DNA of 64,000 nt from Glandiceps talaboti (lineage: Eukaryota > Hemichordata > Enteropneusta > Spengelidae), in NCBI RefSeq assembly GCF_964340395.1, contig NC_135564.1, positions 21,522,942 to 21,586,941 on the forward strand, in the 5' to 3' direction. This document shows positions 61,336-64,000 of the stretch, in pieces. Every line of letters starts with the position of its first letter. Position 1 is the first letter of the stretch. Both the position numbers and the translations under genes were made by a program. The notes beneath the pieces are model-generated. The model made no database searches. It was not told where the DNA came from and saw only the letters and a program-made list of their open reading frames with translations.

Positions 61336-63708
61336 TGCAGCTGGGTTGACATAATCACCTGTCCAAAACAAGTTGAATAGATATTATGGCTTCAAGATAA
61401 ATGTTATTTTGTTTCTATGATGTAAATGTCTGAAATAATAATTAGACAAACAAAAAACAACTTAAAAGTAAAATATGATTTGATGTACTTTGTCAATTTT
61501 GTGACATATCCTATAAATATTTGTTGTCATTTGTGCTTAGGGGTGAATTTTATGGAAGAGTGATTTATGAGATTATTTCAGTACAGATGTTGATGAACAG
61601 TGTTCACATCAGCATTTATTAGCTCTTAAATATTACTTGCCTGCAAAAGTTATAATATGCCAGTATTTTTTTAAAAATAAACCAATTACACCTAACTCTA
61701 TCTATCAGAGTTAAGTCATTACTCAGCTTTTATGTTCTTCTGTCAAATTTCAGAGCAATTAAGTTGAAATTAAAAAAAAAGATAGCCATATCAATTTATT
61801 TCTTTGTTTATATTAAGACTTATGATTCATAATTTCCACCCAGTATGTATTGAGTATTTCATTTGAACACACAGCACACAGGAAGATTTCTTAATTTCCA
61901 CCCAGTATGTATTGAGTATTTCATTTGAACACACAACACACAGGAAGATTTCATTTTAAAAGCTGATTTTAAGTTTTAAAAAGAAAAGATATCATTTACA
62001 TTTGCCATAATTTTTAGAGACACAAAACTCATACTATATGGATAAAGGCAAAATACAATTTAGGAATAAATTTGTTTTTTAACGATTGTAGTTAGATTTC
62101 TAGTTAATATATCAATGTCATATGATCTTGGTTTTTATCACAAATGATAAGCAATTATTCCTTATCACATACAATGTACCATTATATAAATTTGACACTG
62201 AATACACATGGCTAATTTAATTTTCCATTTCCCGTTCACAGTTTTTGATCTGACCTGACCCTTTATTTAATTCACATCCTTCCCATACACATCCCTAGAT
62301 AAAGGAATGGAGTACAATATAAATACCACTAAAGCTACCTGGCACATATTCATAGAAAACCCTAAGTCTTGTTAACCCTAGTGTACATACACATACAACC
62401 TACAGGTACAGAATGGTCTTTGTCAACCAAACAATGTAGAATTCCTTGTTGTCAGGGATCATGTGTATACCATTCAGGTATTTTGATAGGTGAACCACCA
62501 AACATTGTACTTGAAATCCATAGTAATTTGAAGTGACTTGAACTACATGTTTAGGTGGGGCTAACAGAATGTACAAGATGACATTTTATGCTAATCCTGT
62601 TATATTTAATTTATAGTTTCAACCACTTGTTCATTGTTTAGTGACCTCAATTTTATGTAGTGTTTCCTAAATAGGCAGCATGCATAAATTTCCTTCTCAA
62701 TATGGATTTTGACTACATTTGGTAGAATTTATACAGGTTTTTTTTTTTAATTTAGTTCATTGCAAAACTGGTATATTAGTAAATGTATTGAAAGTATAAA
62801 CATGTGTAAATACAGTCACAGTGGTGATTCTACTAATTATGTGAATAGCACATATTGTAGCATTTCTTATTGATTTTTCATATTTAGAAAATAAACATAC
62901 TTGTCCATTCCGATGGATATACATGTATACTAAACAGAACATTCAGGTCATTACCATATACAAGCCAAGTTGTACATATTCAAACAGAAAATACAGGATT
63001 TTCCATCATGACATTGCACATTTACATCATTTATTCTGTTGTGTTCCAAATTTAAGTCTAATTATCCAAAAGTGACATTATTTTTCCAATATTTTCAAAA
63101 CTATACAGCTTGTGCAGGTATAATTTACCAACAGTTTTCCTGACTGAACCAAAAATTAGTCATGACCTGTGGGTTTTGTCACTACTTGTCTTCAACTTGA
63201 AGTGACAATGCCCTCTATGTCACGAAGATTACCCTCAACTGAACAAAGACATTGTAAGTGATTGTAGTGATAATAGGCCTATAATCTAAGTACTGTTTGG
63301 AGTCTCCTCAATATTCTCTCTTTTCAATTATCTTACTCTTGTAGCAACAACTTCCTGTTAAAAAACATCAAAAAGTGTGTTATTATTTAGGGAAGAATGT
63401 CCATAAATAACACCAAATTTCACTCTGGTGATATATATACTTAACTTATTACTGTTTGCTGATTGGTTGGTCATACTGTCAATCAACTTGGAGAGATGTA
63501 AATAGATATTAAATTGGATGAAAAGTAAAGAGCAATAAGCATTGTTGTTTAGTTCCAACTCAGTACATGATTTAATTAGTACTTGAATTGATACAGTAAA
63601 ATGTAATTTGTTGACTTATTATCATTAACAAATAAAGAAAGGTGACAATACTGCCATTCGGTCTGTAAAATAAATAATCTCATCAGACTTCAGACAAACA
63701 TATATAAC
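61336..63708. other. AT-rich DNA with one 62-bp duplication
   Basis: 61831-61954 holds two copies of a 62-bp unit starting AATTTCCACCCAGTATGTAT, differing at one or two bases. No gene, RNA or array otherwise; short open frames look random. Confidence 0.55.
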
Positions 63709-64000
63709 TTAAAGGGTCACAAACTGAGTTTATATATTTTTGGATGAGATTTATGCTGTATTTAAAGGGTCACAAACTGAGTTTATATATTTTTGGATGA
63801 GATTTATGCTGTATTTAAAGGGTCACAAACTGAGTTTATATATTTTTGGATGAGATTTATGCTGTATTTAAAGGGCCACAAACTGAGTTTATATATTTTT
63901 GGATGAGATTTATGCTGTATTTAAAGGGTCACAAACTGAGTTTATATATTTTTGGATGAGATTTATGCTGTATTTAAAGGGCCACAAACTGAGTTTATAT
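63709..64000. repeat. 53-bp tandem array, continues beyond window
   Basis: AAAGGGTCACAAACTGAGTT, TATATATTTTTGGATGAGAT, TTATGCTGTATTT. AAACTGA at 63721 and 63774 gives the 53-bp period. GGGTCAC and GGGCCAC variants interleave in the last copies. About 5.5 copies visible, cut by the window edge. Confidence 0.95.

Overview
The window looks like non-coding, repeat-dominated DNA from an animal nuclear genome, most likely a marine invertebrate such as a mollusc, another lophotrochozoan, amphioxus or a hemichordate. I cannot decide between these from sequence alone. The reasons are AT-rich DNA, long simple-sequence tracts, large minisatellites, a tRNA-derived SINE family, degraded non-LTR retrotransposons, foldback/MITE-like elements and an exon with a consensus eukaryotic splice donor. 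There is no prokaryotic operon, CRISPR array, rRNA or intact tRNA gene. Most long open frames are by-products of tandem repeats whose unit lacks stop codons, so they are not annotated as genes.

Layout. 1-8.8 kb: AT-rich unique DNA, two families of degenerate dispersed repeats (1.6-2.7 kb), a 41-bp satellite with two subfamilies (3.5-5.4 kb) and a partial transposon copy (5.5-7.0 kb). 8.8-14.4 kb: trinucleotide, 45-bp, GA, 63-bp, compound tetranucleotide and 29-bp arrays. 15.1-21.1 kb: a minus-strand LINE remnant, a full inverted copy of the 5.5-kb transposon carrying a nested MITE, a 2.35-kb terminal-inverted-repeat (TIR) element with an exact 5-bp target duplication, and a long palindrome. 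21.3-22.2 kb: 25-bp array. 23.6-33.2 kb: a 9.5-kb satellite of about 149 copies of a 64-bp unit.

33.2-49.6 kb: trinucleotide tracts, a SINE, a CAGA tract, a 9-bp array, a second TIR element (36.6-39.3 kb) that carries a decayed minus-strand gene with a SAP-like segment and acidic tail, long CA/TA/CT tracts, an inverted pair of dispersed repeats enclosing a LINE remnant, a large foldback next to a third LINE remnant, and a 26-bp satellite with higher-order structure. 49.6-64 kb: a 34-bp array, then the only convincing host-gene candidate, a first coding exon at 52342-52481 with a good start context and splice donor. After it comes AT-rich, probably intronic DNA with MITEs, a 22-bp satellite, a second SINE copy and a 53-bp array that runs off the window end.

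How the parts relate. Tandem arrays make up roughly a third of the window, by summing the intervals below. Several show multi-unit duplications marked by shared rare variants. Transposon remnants belong to at least three non-LTR lineages, one SINE family with two copies, one TIR family with two copies, and several foldback/MITE families. The main open leads are the C-tract TIR family with its SAP-like protein, the very length-uniform 64-bp satellite, and the similarity between a MITE end and the terminal 53-bp array.
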